Shown here: positions 1-8,823 of the stretch, piece after piece
Layout: every line of letters starts with the position of its first letter
Position numbering within the stretch: position 1 is the first letter of the stretch
Source: Streptomyces cavernicola
Lineage (GTDB): Bacteria > Actinomycetota > Actinomycetes > Streptomycetales > Streptomycetaceae
Reading direction: 5' to 3'
Assembly: GCF_029968035.1 (NCBI RefSeq)
Contig: NZ_JASCIQ010000030.1
Coordinates: 51,670-115,669 of the forward strand
DNA length: 64,000 nucleotides
Position numbers and translations under genes: made by a program
The notes under the pieces: generated by a model
What the model was told of the DNA's origin: nothing
Database searches by the model: none
What the model saw: only the letters and a program-made list of their open reading frames with translations

Positions 1-2
1 AG

Positions 3-740
3 CAGCCGGAGGCGCCGCAGCAGCCGACCCAACGGCGCATCTTCAGCCCGGGGTTCGGCCTGCGCGGCCCGCGCCGCAACCGGCACGTGGTGACGTCCGA
101 CGAGATCGCCGCGATCAGCATGCCGATCGGCGACGACGGCGTGATCATCGGCACGGACACCGAGAACACGCCCGCCGTGCTCGGCCTGGCCCGCCCCACC
201 CCCTTCGACGTCTGCGTCGTCGGCGGTCTGTGGATGGCCCAGGTACTCGCACTGCGCTCCGCCGCGACCGGCGCGCGCGTGGCGGTCGAGACGGGCCGCC
301 CGCAGGTCTGGGCGCAGTTGGCGCAGGCGGCCGGCGGCGGCCAGCAGTGCGTGACGGTGTACCCGGTGGGCCGCGTGCCCGCGCAGGGCCCTTCGGTGTC
401 CAGCCCGGTCGTGCTGATCCGTGACTGTGGTGTCCGCCCGCCGCGCGGCCGGGTGACCTCGCTGCCCTGGCAGGCCGTCGTGACCGTGCTGCCGTACGTC
501 AGTGAGCACGCGCCGCGTTGGCTCTCGCAGGCGCAGTTGGTCGGCATCCAGCGCATCTCGCCGCAGGAGACCGAGGTCGTACGCGAGACCCTCGGTGTGC
601 CGGCGGACCACCTGCAGCTGCTGCCGACGCTCTCGGACAACGTGGCCCTGTGGTGCACCCGCAAGCACCGCAAGTACGTGATGACCGAGCCGACCGAAGC
701 GGAGAACGGTCTGCTCGGCGCTGCCCGACGTATGGACTGA
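3..740 (+). CDS. Type VII secretion protein, EccE-like, C-terminal part (partial at left edge)
   Basis: The reading frame is open from base 3 to the TGA at 738-740, giving 245 visible residues; the start lies outside the window. EccE is the membrane subunit that completes the ESX/type VII translocation complex. The visible part begins with a Gln/Pro-rich stretch and a basic segment, followed by a soluble alpha/beta region with an Ala/Val-rich core (DVCVVGGLWMAQVLAL) resembling the cytoplasmic domain of EccE. No transmembrane helix is visible, but those are N-terminal in EccE. The assignment rests mainly on the next gene, an EspI/MinD-like protein typical of actinobacterial ESX loci, and on remembered synteny with S. 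coelicolor SCO5718. It could instead be another ESX accessory protein. Confidence 0.5.
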   Translation, partial: QPEAPQQPTQRRIFSPGFGLRGPRRNRHVVTSDEIAAISMPIGDDGVIIGTDTENTPAVLGLARPTPFDVCVVGGLWMAQVLALRSAATGARVAVETGRPQVWAQLAQAAGGGQQCVTVYPVGRVPAQGPSVSSPVVLIRDCGVRPPRGRVTSLPWQAVVTVLPYVSEHAPRWLSQAQLVGIQRISPQETEVVRETLGVPADHLQLLPTLSDNVALWCTRKHRKYVMTEPTEAENGLLGAARRMD

Positions 741-1188
741 CCCTTCGGCGAAGTCCCGCAACCGGATTGTGATGTTCGGTCGTGGGGCCTTCGCCGGGGC
801 GATCGGCCCACTGAAGTGCCTCTCCGGCCGGCGTTCGACGTCCGGCCGGATTGCGTCTTTCGGTGGCCGATCCGATGCCCTTGGATGCTCGGAAGTCCGT
901 CCGGACGGGCCGAGAATCCCCCAACCCGCCCGGATGTTCCGTGCTTCCGGGCACCTGGGTCCGATCCTCGGGACTCGAGGCCAGGCCCTGTCCGGGGACC
1001 CGGGGAGAGTGGTCAACCGCACGAGCGGCGGAGACGGAGCGCACACAAGGGCGCTTTCCCGTACCGCGGTGCGAGTGATTAGGCTCTTCTGGTGATGCGG
1101 TTGCGTCGCAGACGCGTGGGACGCGCCACCCCATCCGCCCGACCGCGACGTACGCATTCAGCAGCAGTGGCTGACCAGGAGGCAAGCA
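741..1188. other. Intergenic region upstream of the MinD-like gene
   Basis: There is no credible coding sequence here. The 9-base word TCCGGCCGG occurs at 823-831 and 841-849, nine bases apart. Its GC core is palindromic, so the pair can also fold as a hairpin. A strong ribosome binding site AGGAGG lies at 1177-1182, six bases before the GTG start at 1189. The length and the repeat suggest that the MinD-like gene has its own promoter, but I could not identify a clear -35/-10 pair. Confidence 0.5.
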
Positions 1189-4100
1189 GTGAACAGGGAT
1201 CGGTCCGACTACCGAGGCGGCCAGTCCCCTGACGGGGAAGACCGTGAACTCGACCTCACGGGCGAGTTCGAGATCGTCTACGAGCCTCCTTCTTGGTACG
1301 ACCAGGGATCGCGCGGCAACACCGAGCCGGCCTCGCCGCCGCCTCCCACCGGCCAGCCGCTCGGCCAGCAGGGGCCGAACCAGGGCCCGCCGCAGCCCCC
1401 GGTCCAGGAGCAGCCGCAGCAGGGGTACGCGCCGGGCGCACCGCAGGGGACGGGTGGCGCACCCGGCGCCGGCTACCCGCAGCAGACGCCTCAGCAGATG
1501 CCGCAGCAGGACGCCTCCGGTGGCTACGGCTACCCGCAGCAGGCCCCGATGCAGCCCAACACCGCGGGCGGTTACGGCTACCCGCAGCACGCCCAGCCCG
1601 CACAGCCCGCCCAGGACGCCTCCGGCGGTTACGGCTACCCGCAGCAGGCCGCCCCCGTCGCGCCGCAGGCCGCCGCATCGCAGTACCCCGCACAGCCGCA
1701 GCAGTCCGCGCCCCAGCAGGCGGCGGCGCCGCAGACCGGCCAGGACACGTCGGGCGGTTACGGCTACCCGCAGCAGACGCAGGGCGCGACGGGTGGTTAC
1801 GGCTACCCGCAGTCCGGGAACGAGCCCGCGCACTCACCGTCGGTCGACGCCTCCCCCGCGCCGTCCGTGGACGCCTCGCCCGCTCCCCCGGCGCCCACTC
1901 CCGCCGCTCCGGCACCGGCTGCTCCGGCCCCTGAGGCTCCGGCTCCGGACGCGAGCGCTCCGGCCGCCAACTCGCCTGCCGCGCCCGGCTTCCCGGTGCT
2001 GCGGCCCGTGGACGACGAGGACAGCGGTACGACGTCGGCCCCCGCTGCCGCCGAGGGCGCGGAGGCGTCCGACGCCGAGGCGGAGCAGCCGGAGCAGGCG
2101 GAGCAGCCCGTAGAGCTCAACTACGCGGCTGCGGACGCCGAGGCGGCCGCGCTGTTCGGCTCGGACGACGACGAGCCCGCCGCGTCGTCGGACGAGGAGC
2201 CCGAGCAGGAACAGGCCGCCGCCGAGGGTGAGGCCGGCGCGTCGTCCGACGCCGCCGAAGCGCCGCAGGCTCCTGAGGCCACTGCGCCGGCCGAGGCGCC
2301 GCAGGTCCCGCAGGCGCCCCAGGCTCCGCAGGCCCCGCAGGCTCCGCAGGCCCCTCAGCAGCAGCTGCCTCCGCTGCCGCAGGGCTACCAGCCCGCGCAG
2401 CCCGAGCAGGCCGGTCAGCAGCAGCCCGCTCAGCAGCCGCAGGACCCGCAGGCCGCGGCCGCCGCAGCGGCACAGGCCGCCCAGGCCCAGCAGGCCCAGG
2501 CGGCACAGCAGGCGCAGCAGGGCGGTTACGGCTACCCGCAGCAGCAGGGTCAGCCGGGTCAGCAGCCCCAACAGGCCGCTGGGCAGGGCGGGTTCGGCGC
2601 CGGGCAGCCGATGCCGCAACAGCAGGGCCAGCACCCCGGCGCCCAGCCGATGCCGCAGCAGGACCAGGCCGCGCAGGCGCACGCCGCCCAGCAGGCCGCC
2701 CAGGCTCAGCAGGCGTACGCCGCACAGCAGGCACAGCAGGCGCAGCAGGCACAGCAGGCCGCCCAGGCCCAGGCAGCACAGCAGGCACAGCAGGGCGGTT
2801 ACGGCTACCCGCAGCAGCAGGTCCAGCCGGGTCAGCAGCAGGGCTACGGCTACCCGCAGCAGGGCCAGCAGCCCCAGGGTCAGCAGCCGCACCCGCAGGC
2901 CCACCCTCAGCAGGGCCAGGCTCCGCAGCAGGGCCAGGCTCCGCAGCAGGGCCAGGCTCCGCAGCAGGGTCAGCAGCCCGGCCAGCAGATGCCTCAGCAG
3001 GGACAGCAGCCGCACCCCCAGCAGCAGGCCCCTCAGCAGCAGCACCAGCAGCAGGCCCCGCAGGGCTGGTCGCAGGGCGGTCAGGCCGGTCAGGCCGGGC
3101 CCGGTGCGCAGCAGCCGCAGCCGCAGGCCGCGCCCGGCACGCCGCTGGGTTACAACGCGGCGGTCGAGCTGTCCTCGGACCGACTGCTCCGCAACCAGCC
3201 CAAGCAGCGCAAGAACAACGCGGGCCCGTCCCGGTTCAAGCTGGGCGCGAAGAAGGAAGAGGCCGAGCGGCAGCGGAAGTTGGAGCTGATCCGTACGCCG
3301 GTGATGTCCTGCTACCGGATCGCGGTCATCTCCCTCAAGGGCGGCGTCGGCAAGACCACGACGACGATGGCGCTCGGCGCGACGCTGGCCTCGGAGCGGC
3401 AGGACAAGATCCTCGCGATCGACGCCAACCCGGACGCGGGCACCCTCGGCCGCCGTGTGCGGCGCGAGACCGGTGCGACCATCCGCGACCTGGTGCAGGC
3501 GATCCCGCAGCTGAACAGCTACATGGACATCCGCCGCTTCACCTCGCAGGCGCCCTCCGGTCTGGAGATCATCGCCAACGACGTGGACCCGGCCGTCTCG
3601 ACCACGTTCAACGACCAGGACTACCGCTCGGCGCTCGACGTCCTCGGCCGTCAGTACCCGATCATCCTGACCGACTCGGGTACGGGTCTGCTGTACTCCG
3701 CGATGCGCGGAGTGCTCGACCTGGCCGACCAGTTGATCATCATCTCGACCCCGTCGGTGGACGGCGCGAGCTCCGCGTCGACGACGCTCGACTGGCTGTC
3801 GGCGCACGGCTTCGCCGACCTGGTGCAGCGCTCCATCACGGTGATCTCGGGTGTCCGCGAGACCGGCAAGATGATCAAGGTGGACGACATCGTGGCGCAC
3901 TTCGAGACGCGCTGCCGCGCCGTCCAGGTGGTGCCGTTCGACGAGCACCTCGCGGCGGGCGCCGAGGTCGACCTCAACATGATGCGTCCGAAGACCCGCG
4001 AGGCGTACTTCAACCTGGCGTCCCTGGTCACCGAGGACCTCGCCCGGACCGCGCAGAACCAGGGGTACGCCGGCCAGCAGCAGATGCAGCAGGGCTACCC

Positions 4101-4287
4101 GCAACAGCAGCAGGCCCCGCAACAGGGTTACCCCCAGCAGGGCGCTCCGCAGCAGGGTCAGGGCTGGCAGCAGCAGGGCCAGCAGCCCCCGCAGGGCCAG
4201 GGCTGGACGCAACAGCCCCAGCAGGGACAGCAGCCGCCGCAGGGTCAGCAGCAGGGCGGTGCGGTGCCGCCTGGCTGGACCCAGTAA
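1189..4287 (+). CDS. Giant Gln/Pro/Ala-rich MinD/ParA-like ATPase of the type VII secretion locus (EspI-like)
   Basis: A 1032-residue protein. Residues 1 to about 660 are low-complexity Gln/Pro/Ala/Gly with about eight copies of a GGYGYPQ motif, an acidic patch and tandem QAPQQG units. A basic linker (PKQRKNN) follows. A MinD/ParA-type domain starts near residue 710 with the deviant Walker A KGGVGKTT at about 717-724 and a later DSGTGLL segment like the family's switch region. The last ~75 residues are again Gln-rich. Mycobacterial EspI has the same plan, a disordered Pro/Ala-rich N-terminus plus a MinD-like ATPase, and acts on ESX-1 secretion; a role in ESX activity or positioning is inferred. 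The GTG start has AGGAGG six bases upstream. The repetitive N-terminus is likely to vary between strains. Confidence 0.8.
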   Translation: MNRDRSDYRGGQSPDGEDRELDLTGEFEIVYEPPSWYDQGSRGNTEPASPPPPTGQPLGQQGPNQGPPQPPVQEQPQQGYAPGAPQGTGGAPGAGYPQQTPQQMPQQDASGGYGYPQQAPMQPNTAGGYGYPQHAQPAQPAQDASGGYGYPQQAAPVAPQAAASQYPAQPQQSAPQQAAAPQTGQDTSGGYGYPQQTQGATGGYGYPQSGNEPAHSPSVDASPAPSVDASPAPPAPTPAAPAPAAPAPEAPAPDASAPAANSPAAPGFPVLRPVDDEDSGTTSAPAAAEGAEASDAEAEQPEQAEQPVELNYAAADAEAAALFGSDDDEPAASSDEEPEQEQAAAEGEAGASSDAAEAPQAPEATAPAEAPQVPQAPQAPQAPQAPQAPQQQLPPLPQGYQPAQPEQAGQQQPAQQPQDPQAAAAAAAQAAQAQQAQAAQQAQQGGYGYPQQQGQPGQQPQQAAGQGGFGAGQPMPQQQGQHPGAQPMPQQDQAAQAHAAQQAAQAQQAYAAQQAQQAQQAQQAAQAQAAQQAQQGGYGYPQQQVQPGQQQGYGYPQQGQQPQGQQPHPQAHPQQGQAPQQGQAPQQGQAPQQGQQPGQQMPQQGQQPHPQQQAPQQQHQQQAPQGWSQGGQAGQAGPGAQQPQPQAAPGTPLGYNAAVELSSDRLLRNQPKQRKNNAGPSRFKLGAKKEEAERQRKLELIRTPVMSCYRIAVISLKGGVGKTTTTMALGATLASERQDKILAIDANPDAGTLGRRVRRETGATIRDLVQAIPQLNSYMDIRRFTSQAPSGLEIIANDVDPAVSTTFNDQDYRSALDVLGRQYPIILTDSGTGLLYSAMRGVLDLADQLIIISTPSVDGASSASTTLDWLSAHGFADLVQRSITVISGVRETGKMIKVDDIVAHFETRCRAVQVVPFDEHLAAGAEVDLNMMRPKTREAYFNLASLVTEDLARTAQNQGYAGQQQMQQGYPQQQQAPQQGYPQQGAPQQGQGWQQQGQQPPQGQGWTQQPQQGQQPPQGQQQGGAVPPGWTQ

Positions 4288-4309
4288 CAGCGGCAACACC
4301 CGTACGAGC

Positions 4310-4345
4310 GAAAGGGGTCGGCGTCTTCGGACGCCGACCCCTTTC
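4310..4345. terminator. Bidirectional intrinsic terminator with UUCG tetraloop
   Basis: A perfect 16-bp inverted repeat (4310-4325 with 4330-4345) closes a TTCG tetraloop. It lies between the convergent MinD-like gene (stop at 4287) and the DUF397 gene (stop at 4369). The outer end carries an AAAGGGG/CCCCTTT segment, so it can serve both strands. Confidence 0.85.
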
Positions 4346-4368
4346 GTGTACGCACGAAAGCCTCGGTG

Positions 4369-4644
4369 CTATTTCAGGTCGAACTCGCCGTCCCGCGCGC
4401 CGAGTACGAACGCGCGCCACTCCGCCTCGGTGTAACGCAGCACCGTCTCGGGCTCCTTGGAGTTGCGCATGGCGACGGCGCCGCCGTCGAGATAGGCGAT
4501 CTCGACCTTCTCGTCCTCGGGTCCGCCCGGGGCGCTGTGCCATTCGACGCCGCTGATGTCCAGGGCGTACAGCGCGTCCTTCTCCGCCTCTTTGCGTGCC
4601 TTGAGGGCCGCCTGCGCTTCCTCTTGCCGCTGCTCCGTCGACAT
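4369..4644 (-). CDS. DUF397 family small protein
   Basis: A 91-residue protein. The first ~30 residues are a charged Glu/Ala/Lys helix. A DUF397-like domain follows, with ISGVEWHSAP near residue 30, a VEIAYLDGGAVAMRNSK core and TEAEWRAFVLGARDGEF at the end. Start ATG at 4644 has GGAGAG just upstream. DUF397 proteins in Streptomyces usually sit next to an XRE-family regulator and are thought to work with it, sometimes in an antitoxin-like role. No such partner is adjacent: neighbours are the ESX gene (convergent) and a peptide transporter (divergent). The charged N-terminal helix is longer than in the minimal family. Exact function is unknown. Confidence 0.75.
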   Translation of the reverse strand: MSTEQRQEEAQAALKARKEAEKDALYALDISGVEWHSAPGGPEDEKVEIAYLDGGAVAMRNSKEPETVLRYTEAEWRAFVLGARDGEFDLK

Positions 4645-4805
4645 CAGGATCTCTCCGTTCCACTGGCCTGACCCACTGTGGGGACTCTACCGTCGGTCAT
4701 GGTCCTTCGGGGGTGTCTTCAGAGGGCTGTACCAATGTCGGTCACGGGCCCAACTCGACGCCATAACAGGGGTGTTCCCGCAGGCCAGAGAGGGTTCATT
4801 CGCCG

Positions 4806-4834
4806 TTGACATGTTTAGACCACCGCTGATAGAC
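4806..4834 (+). promoter_or_regulatory. Candidate promoter for the peptide ABC transporter operon
   Basis: A perfect TTGACA at 4806-4811 is followed after 16-18 bases by the AT-rich words GATAGA (4828-4833) and TAGACA, possible -10 elements. It lies about 100 bases before the ATG at 4933, in the divergent gap with the DUF397 gene. Assigned by motif only. Confidence 0.4.
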
Positions 4835-4932
4835 ACACACCTTCTCCAACTGAGCTGTTCCCGCTTGTCATTCAGTACGTCCCGCAGTACGTCCGCCTTT
4901 CTGAGCGAGCAACTACGCGAGGTCAACTGCCC

Positions 4933-6810
4933 ATGGACACAAGAGTTCAGCACGTATCCGACGTACCAGCGAGAAGAAGACCGCGTCGTCGCGTCCGCGT
5001 CCTGCTCGGCTCCGGGGTCGCCGCGCTGACCCTCACCGCCGGTCTCGCCTCGCCCCTCAATCCGGCGCCGGAAGAGGCCGAGGCGTCGAGCACCGCCAAG
5101 AAGGAGACGCTGACGGTCGCGGTGGCGCAGAGCGTCGACTCGCTGAGCCCGTTCCTCGCCCAGCGCCTCGTCAGTACGAGCATCCACCGCCTGATGTACG
5201 AGTACCTGACGAACTACGACCCGAAGGACGCCCGCACGGTGCCGGGTCTGGCCACGAAGTGGGAGCCGTCCGCGGACAAGCTCACCTGGACGTACACGAT
5301 CCGCGACAACTCGAAGTGGTCCGACGGGAAGCAGGCCACCGCCGAGGACGCGGCGTGGACGTTCAACAAGATCATGACGGACGAGGGCGCCGCCACGATC
5401 AACGCGAGCTATGTCTCCAACTTCAAGAAGGTGACGGCTCCTTCGCCGGAGAAACTCGTCATCGAGCTGAAGAAGCCGCAGGCGACGATGACGGCCATCG
5501 ACGTCCCGATCGTGCCCAAGCACGAGTGGGAGAAGGTCAAGGACTTCGGGAAGTTCAACAACGACGAGAAATTCCCGATCGTCGGCAACGGCCCCTTCAT
5601 CCTGACCGACTACAAGAAGGACAAGTTCGTCAAGCTCGCGCCGAACCGGAAGTTCTGGCGCGGCGCCCCGAAGTTCGACGAGCTGGTCTTCAAGACGTAC
5701 AAGGACCAGGACGCGGCCGTGGCCGCCCTGAAGAAGGGCGAGGTGTCCTTCGTCGCCGGGCAGCCCTCGCTGACTCCGGCGCAGGCCGCGGAGTTGAAGA
5801 ACGTCCCGAACGTGAAGGTGAATGACGCGCCGGGCCGCCGCTTCTTCGCGCTCGCCACGAATCCGGGCGCCAAGACGAAGAGCGGCAAGAAGTTCGGCGA
5901 CGGGCATCCGGCGCTGCTCGACCAGAAGGTGCGCCAGGCCCTTTTCCTGGCCGTCGACCGCAAGACCATCGTCGACAAGGTCTTCCAGGGCCACGCGGTC
6001 GAGGGCGAGGGGTATATCCCGCCGCGTTTCTCGGACTACTTCTGGAAGCCGGCCGCGGACCAGAAACTCGCGCACGACCCGAAGAAGGCGGCCCGACTCC
6101 TCGACGAGGCGGGCTACAAGAAGAACGGCGACGGAAAGCGAGTGGGCAAGGACGGAAAGCCGCTCGACTTCCGCATTCTGTGCCACGCCACCGACCCGAT
6201 GGACAAGTCGATCGGCAATTACCTGAAGGAGTGGTGGGGCGAGCTCGGCATCGGTCTTGAGGTGCAGTGCCTCGACAACGTCACCGACCCCTGGTACGCG
6301 GGCGAGTACGACCTGGCCTTCGACGGCTGGTCCGTCAACCCGGACCCGGACTACGTGTTGTCGCTGCACATCTGCGACGCGCTGCCGTCCAAGCCGGGCG
6401 CCACGTCCCCGACGGACAACTTCATCTGCGACAAGAAGTACGACGAGCTGTACAAGAAGCAGCAGGCCGAGTACGACCCGGCCAAGCGCCAGGACCTGGT
6501 CAAGCAGATGCAGTCGCGGCTCTACGACACCGGGTACATGAACATCCTCGCGTACCCGAACGCTGTCGAGGCGTACCGCACGGACCAGATCAAGTCGATC
6601 ACCACGATGCCCTCGGACGCGGGCAACATCTATGGCCAGGACGGCTATTGGGGCTGGTGGTCGGCGGTTCCGGCGGATGAGGAGGCCGGCTCGGACGACG
6701 GCACGTCGGCGGGTGTGGTGATCGGGATCGCGGCGGGCGCCGTCGTGCTCATCGCCGCCGGGGCGTTCGTGGCGCTGCGCCGCCGCGCCACCGCCGAAGA
6801 ACGCGAATAG
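4933..6810 (+). CDS. Peptide/nickel-type ABC transporter substrate-binding protein (SBP_bac_5), C-terminally membrane anchored
   Basis: A 625-residue extracytoplasmic solute-binding protein of the DppA/OppA class. An Arg-rich start and hydrophobic segment (VLLGSGVAALTLTAGLA) form a signal peptide without a lipobox cysteine. The mature part has family signatures: SVDSLSPFLAQRL, the WTYTIRDNSKWSDGKQ strand region and VRQALFLAVDRKTIVDKVF. The protein ends in an acidic spacer, a single transmembrane helix (GVVIGIAAGAVVLIAAGAFV) and a basic tail, so it is anchored through its C-terminus rather than by lipidation. It is the first gene of an importer operon, 13 bases before the first permease. The substrate is probably oligopeptides, but peptide, nickel and sugar-oligomer specificities cannot be told apart by eye. 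Confidence 0.88.
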   Translation: MDTRVQHVSDVPARRRPRRRVRVLLGSGVAALTLTAGLASPLNPAPEEAEASSTAKKETLTVAVAQSVDSLSPFLAQRLVSTSIHRLMYEYLTNYDPKDARTVPGLATKWEPSADKLTWTYTIRDNSKWSDGKQATAEDAAWTFNKIMTDEGAATINASYVSNFKKVTAPSPEKLVIELKKPQATMTAIDVPIVPKHEWEKVKDFGKFNNDEKFPIVGNGPFILTDYKKDKFVKLAPNRKFWRGAPKFDELVFKTYKDQDAAVAALKKGEVSFVAGQPSLTPAQAAELKNVPNVKVNDAPGRRFFALATNPGAKTKSGKKFGDGHPALLDQKVRQALFLAVDRKTIVDKVFQGHAVEGEGYIPPRFSDYFWKPAADQKLAHDPKKAARLLDEAGYKKNGDGKRVGKDGKPLDFRILCHATDPMDKSIGNYLKEWWGELGIGLEVQCLDNVTDPWYAGEYDLAFDGWSVNPDPDYVLSLHICDALPSKPGATSPTDNFICDKKYDELYKKQQAEYDPAKRQDLVKQMQSRLYDTGYMNILAYPNAVEAYRTDQIKSITTMPSDAGNIYGQDGYWGWWSAVPADEEAGSDDGTSAGVVIGIAAGAVVLIAAGAFVALRRRATAEERE

Positions 6811-6823
6811 GGGCAGCCGCTAC

Positions 6824-7897
6824 ATGACCGACGCCTCCACCGGCACCACCGCGCTCGCGGACCCCGACGGCCCGGCTCCGGCCGGGCCGTCGGCCCGCGG
6901 GCCGCGCGGCCGCGACGCCGTCGCCTATCTGCGCTACGGGGCGGGCAAACTGCTCGGCGCGGCCGTGTCGTTGTTCGCCGTGCTCGTGACGAGTTTCTTC
7001 CTGTTCCGGATCATCCCCGGCGACCCGGTCCGTACGATCACGCACGGCCGGGCCGTCTCCGAGGAGCAACTGCAGGCGCTGCGCCGCCAGTTCGGCATCG
7101 ACAAGCCGCTGTGGGAGCAGTTCACGCAGTACTGCGGCCAGGCGCTGCAGGGCGACTTCGGCAACTCGTACCAACTCCACGACCCTGTCGGCGAGTTGAT
7201 CTGGAACCGGCTCCCGGCGACGCTGCTCCTGACCGGCACGGCCTTCGTCCTGTACTCGCTGATCGGCGTGTGGCTCGGCACCCGCTCCGCGTGGCGCAAC
7301 GGCGGGCTCGGCGACCGCTTCAACACGGGCCTGTCGCTGACCCTCTACTCGGTCCCGTCGTTCTGGCTGGGCCTGATGCTGATCAACGTGTTCGCGGTCG
7401 GCGTCGGCTTCGTCCCCGGCATGTTCCCGACGGGCCTGATGGAGACCGGCGACGGTTCGACGGGCCTCGCACACGCCCTGGACGTGGCGCACCACATGGT
7501 CCTGCCGGTCGTCACACTGGTCGCGGTGGGGTACGCGCAGACGCTGCTCGTGATGCGCTCCTCGCTGCTCGACGAGATGGGCAGCGACTATCTGACGACG
7601 GCCCGCGCGAAGGGGCTCAGGGACACCCTCGTACGCCGCCGCCACGCCGTGCCCAACGCGCTCCTGCCCACGGTGACGCTGCTTTTCGTGAACCTCGGGC
7701 ATGTGGTCGCGGGCCAGATCCTCGTCGAGACGGTCTTCTCCTGGCCGGGCCTCGGCGGCCTCTTCTACGAAGCCCTGTCGATCCCCGATCTCCCGCTCCT
7801 GCAGGGCCTGTTCTTCGTGTTCGCGGCCGGTGTGATCCTGATGAACACCCTGGCCGACCTGATCTATCCGCTGCTCGACCCCCGGGTGGGCCGATGA
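6824..7897 (+). CDS. ABC transporter permease, DppB/OppB type
   Basis: A 357-residue integral membrane protein of the binding-protein-dependent transport family. It has a Pro/Gly-rich cytoplasmic N-tail, a first helix (LLGAAVSLFAVLVTSFFLF) and the hallmark FRIIPGDPVR just after it. The RQFGIDKPLWEQF region and the EAA loop (DYLTTARAKGLRDTLVRRRH, then AVPNALLP) that contacts the ATPases are also present. The start ATG at 6824 follows GGGGCAGCC. The stop overlaps the next ATG (ATGA at 7894-7897), implying translational coupling with the second permease. It would form half of the membrane channel for the solute-binding protein encoded just upstream. Confidence 0.92.
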   Translation: MTDASTGTTALADPDGPAPAGPSARGPRGRDAVAYLRYGAGKLLGAAVSLFAVLVTSFFLFRIIPGDPVRTITHGRAVSEEQLQALRRQFGIDKPLWEQFTQYCGQALQGDFGNSYQLHDPVGELIWNRLPATLLLTGTAFVLYSLIGVWLGTRSAWRNGGLGDRFNTGLSLTLYSVPSFWLGLMLINVFAVGVGFVPGMFPTGLMETGDGSTGLAHALDVAHHMVLPVVTLVAVGYAQTLLVMRSSLLDEMGSDYLTTARAKGLRDTLVRRRHAVPNALLPTVTLLFVNLGHVVAGQILVETVFSWPGLGGLFYEALSIPDLPLLQGLFFVFAAGVILMNTLADLIYPLLDPRVGR

Positions 7898-8823
7898 CCA
7901 CGACCGACACCGACACGCGTACGAAGGACACCCCCGCGAAGAGCCCGCGCGCCCTCGCCCGGGACCGCAGACGCCGCTCGGCGGCCCGCTTCTGGCGGCA
8001 GTACCGCACGCACCGCGCGGGCCTGTTCGGGCTCGCCGCCCTCGCCCTGTTCGTGCTGCTCGCGGTGTTCGCCCCGCTGCTCGTCGGCGCGGACGTGCAG
8101 AGCGTGACGAAGGCGCCGGGCCTGCCGCTCGAAGCCCCCGGCTCGGAGTTCCCGCTCGGCACCGACAAGGACGGCCGGAGCATGCTCGGCCTGCTGATCT
8201 GGGGCGCGCGGTTCTCGCTCACGGTCGGCTTCCTCGCGGCGGCGCTGTCCGTCGCGATCGGCACCCTGATCGGCATCACGGCCGGCCACTACAAGGGCTG
8301 GTACGCGACCGTCGTCATGCGGATCACGGACTGGTTCCTGGTGATGCCGACGCTGGTCCTGGCGATCGCCCTGGCCAGTGTCCTGTCCCGCTCGATCTGG
8401 ACGATCATCCTGGCGATCGGCGTGACGACCTGGCCGACCACGGCCCGTCTCGTCCGCGCCCAGACCCTCGCCGTGGAGTCCCGCCCGTACATCGAACGCG
8501 CGAAGGCGCTCGGCGGCGGGCACAGCCACATCATGACCCGGCACGTGCTGCCGAACGTGATGCCGCTGGTCCTCGCCCAGACCACCCTGGTGATCTCCTC
8601 GGCGGTCCTGACCGAGGCCACCCTCGCGTTCCTCGGCCTCGGCGACCCGACGGTCACGTCGTGGGGCGGCCTGCTGCAGGACGCCCGCGACTCGGGTGCG
8701 ACGACGAAGTGGTGGTACGTGATGCCGCCCGGTATCGCCATCGCCCTGGTGGCGCTGTCCTTCACGCTCTGCGGCCGCGCCGTCGAGTCCGTGCTCAACC
8801 CGAGGCTGGGGGCGTCCCGTTGA
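7894..8823 (+). CDS. ABC transporter permease, DppC/OppC type
   Basis: A 309-residue protein. A charged cytoplasmic N-terminus with RARRRRS-like basic residues precedes the first helix (GLFGLAALALFVLLAVFAPLL). The short periplasmic segment includes EFPLGTDKDGRSM, characteristic of DppC-type permeases (PLGTD..GRD). The EAA loop reads YIERAKALGGGHSHIMTRHV then LPNVMP. The start was placed at ATG 7894 because it overlaps the previous stop by ATGA and gives the expected family length. The stop overlaps the TTG start of the first ATPase. It is the partner of the DppB-type subunit. Confidence 0.92.
   Translation: MTTTDTDTRTKDTPAKSPRALARDRRRRSAARFWRQYRTHRAGLFGLAALALFVLLAVFAPLLVGADVQSVTKAPGLPLEAPGSEFPLGTDKDGRSMLGLLIWGARFSLTVGFLAAALSVAIGTLIGITAGHYKGWYATVVMRITDWFLVMPTLVLAIALASVLSRSIWTIILAIGVTTWPTTARLVRAQTLAVESRPYIERAKALGGGHSHIMTRHVLPNVMPLVLAQTTLVISSAVLTEATLAFLGLGDPTVTSWGGLLQDARDSGATTKWWYVMPPGIAIALVALSFTLCGRAVESVLNPRLGASR

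Noticed and set aside
1834..4299. An 821-codon minus-strand frame opposite the MinD-like gene
   Set aside because: Its Leu/Arg-rich composition is the complement of CAG/GCC repeats. No start with a ribosome binding site and no family match were found.
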